The notes beneath the pieces were generated by a model. The model saw only the letters and a list, made by a program, of their open reading frames with translations. It made no database searches and was not told the DNA's origin. 64,000 nucleotides of DNA from Cyanobacteriota bacterium (GTDB taxonomy: Bacteria > Cyanobacteriota > Cyanobacteriia > PCC-6307 > Cyanobiaceae), in contig JAPLIB010000089.1 in NCBI GenBank assembly GCA_026389335.1, forward strand, positions 62,001 to 126,000, given 5' to 3'. Below, in pieces: positions 62,432-64,000 of this stretch; position 1 is the stretch's first letter, and every line of letters starts with the position of its first letter. Position numbers and translations under genes: made by a program.

Positions 62432-63960
62432 GTGCCCCCAGGCCCTCCCCTTGTAGCGAATGCGCCTTATAACCCTTGGCGCCAGCACCCAACCCTGACC
62501 GCCCTTGGGCCCTCCCTGCGGATCACCGCCGACTGCTGGGCCCTGCTCGCCGCCCCTGACGGCAGCAGCCGCAAGGAGCACTACCTCCCCAAGGGCGAGC
62601 GTGAACCGGACACCGCTTACCGCAAACGCTTGGATGCTGCCCGCCCGTCGGGATTTTTCCGGGACGCCCTGCGCACCTACGCCGGGATGCTCAGCCGGGG
62701 CAGCTGGATCAGCCTCCCGGCCAGCCTGAGCTCGGTTCTGACTGACGTCGACGGCCGAGGCACGGACCTTGGCGTGTTCCTGGCCGCTGTCGACCTGCTG
62801 GTCCTCCGCGATGGCGCCGCCCTGGTGCTGGTGCTCCCCCCAGAGCACAGCTGGCCCAGTGAGGGCGACCGCCAGGAGGCCCTACGCCGCGGCGATCGCC
62901 TGTCTCTGCCGCGTCTTCAGTTGGTCCCCAGGGCCAACTGCCTGAACTGGGAGCTGCCCGTCTCCTACGGCCTCCCTGGCCGGATCGTCTGGAGGGAGCC
63001 GGTCAACCGGCCCATCAGTGCTGAACCGACCGGGCCGGAAGGAGCAATCACCGAGCAGATCACCGCCCTGCTGGGCGATGCCGACGCCCCCGACCGCTGG
63101 CACTACCGCAGTCTGCAGCTGCTCACCACCGGCGACGCCACCAAGGCTGGGACCGCCAGGGGCGGGGCCGTCAGGGGCGGGGCCGTCACCGGCCTGCAGC
63201 TGGCGGCATCAGCCGGCTACCGGCCTGCTGGTACACCTCCGATGGCTCCGCCTTCGGGGATGGGGATCTGCCGCACCTGGGCCTGGCGCACCAGTACCTC
63301 AACCACTTCCGCTGCAAGAGCGAATACGAGGAGCTGCTGAGCCGTACGGCTCTTCCAGTGGGGGTACGCAAGGGGATGGTGGATGCCATGGGCAACAGCC
63401 AGGCCGGCCCCGTCGTGCTGGGGCCGAACACCTGCATGGACCTGCCAGCTGATGCGTCCTTCGAGTTCGTGGAGATCCGGGCCCGCTCCTTGGCGGAGCA
63501 CCGCGCCTGGCTGCAGATCCTTGACGACACCATGCGTCGTGATGCCCTGATCCCCTCCCAGAACCGGGGCGCGGCCCGCACCGAGATGGAGATCAGCCTC
63601 ACCGCCTCCCAGAGCTATGCGCTGCTACAGGCCATGGCGATCCAGAAGGCCTCGCTCTTCTCCACCCTCCTGCAGCACTGGTGCGCCCTGACGGGCGAAC
63701 CCCTCACCCCCGGTGCCGGCTTGCAGGTGACGGTGAGCCCGCTCACCCCGCCGATCCAGCCGCAGCCCCAGGTGAAGGAATGGATCGAGCTCTTCGACAA
63801 GGGTGTGATCAGCCGGGAGGAGCTGCGTCACCAGCTGGCCCTTGCCACGGCGAACGCGATCAGCAGCCCGACCCTCGATGACAGCCCGGCCACCAGGGCC
63901 GGGGAGAGGCGCGATGCGCCCATCGATCAAGCGGCAGCTGCTCAGCCCCCGATGGACTGA
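62432..63960 (+). pseudogene. Phage portal protein gene, frameshifted (DUF4055-like)
   Basis: The first frame (62432-63340) encodes SGFFRDALRTYAGMLSRGSW, LGVFLAAVDLLVLRDGAALVLVLPPEH and IVWREPVNRP. At about 63200-63240 the conserved sequence changes frame: the frame used by 63358-63960, open from before 63240, reads WYTSDGSAFGDGDLPHLGLAHQYLNHFRCKSEYEEL, VGVRKG and EIRARSLAEHRAWLQIL. A single shift of one base joins them into a protein of about 510 residues, the length of a portal protein of this family. Whether the shift is a true mutation or a read error cannot be told. The start is GTG at 62432, in a region otherwise used by the integrase relic. Confidence 0.7.
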
Positions 63961-64000
63961 ACAAGCTCCTCCAGGCTCACTCCGGTCTGGCTCGCCACAT

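Noticed and set aside
44553-64000. Second attachment site of the element within the window
   Set aside because: No duplicate of the tRNA-Lys 3' end (GAGTTCGAATCTCAGG) was found before the right edge.

Overview
The window looks like a chromosome segment from a high-G+C unicellular picocyanobacterium (Cyanobium/Synechococcus type). The supporting genes are cyanobacterial: psbY, the pdxJ-ycf54 pair (Ycf54 assists the oxidative cyclase of chlorophyll synthesis), a crtH-type carotenoid isomerase, glucosylglycerate genes and several short proteins of cyanobacterial type. All calls come from reading the sequence and recalled family motifs; no database search was run.

Layout. (1) 1-10.4 kb, host core: recB (partial) and recC, a metallophosphatase with a repeat-encoded tail, a possible Nif11-like protein, ycf54-pdxJ, a PlsC-type acyltransferase, a secreted protein, bolA and grxD side by side, and an OmpR-type regulator whose phospho-acceptor Asp is missing. 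(2) 10.9-30.5 kb, a lower-G+C accessory island: a 2534-residue type I polyketide synthase (KS-AT-DH-ER-KR-ACP-thioester reductase), a PF10118-type protein, a PAPS sulfotransferase, a membrane protein, and a four-gene TolC/HlyD/two-ABC exporter of the NHLP/NHLM type. The exporter's C39 peptidase domain has lost its catalytic Cys and His. (3) 31-44.3 kb, host core again: a tight operon folB-folK-gpgP-gpgS-folP-like-pteridine reductase-like SDR mixes pterin and glucosylglycerate genes; then NUDIX, nitrilase-family amidohydrolase, glutamate decarboxylase, crtH, trmFO, psbY and a gamma-carbonic-anhydrase-like protein.

(4) 44.5-64 kb, an integrated phage-like element beside tRNA-Lys(TTT). It carries a tyrosine integrase, a minus-strand recombination/replication block (helicase, VRR-NUC nuclease, RecE-like and RecT-like proteins, SSB, small regulators), a plus-strand Toprim primase-helicase, small and large terminase, a sigma-region-2-like protein and a frameshifted portal gene. 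Structural genes presumably continue beyond the window.

Three things stand out. The phage helicase has an intein exactly at its DECH box, and an EDxHD/Vsr-type homing endonuclease is encoded in a different frame inside the intein DNA, while the intein frame stays open. Between the sigma-like gene and the portal gene lies an integron relic: two integron-integrase C-terminal fragments and one almost textbook cassette (attC with a 12-bp stem and an extrahelical base; GTTAGGC boundary; stop codon 1 nt from attC) encoding a TIR-like protein that may act in phage defence. Third, the polyketide island with a reductive release domain, sulfotransferase and peptidase-dead exporter may be a system for making and exporting a sulfated lipid-like product.
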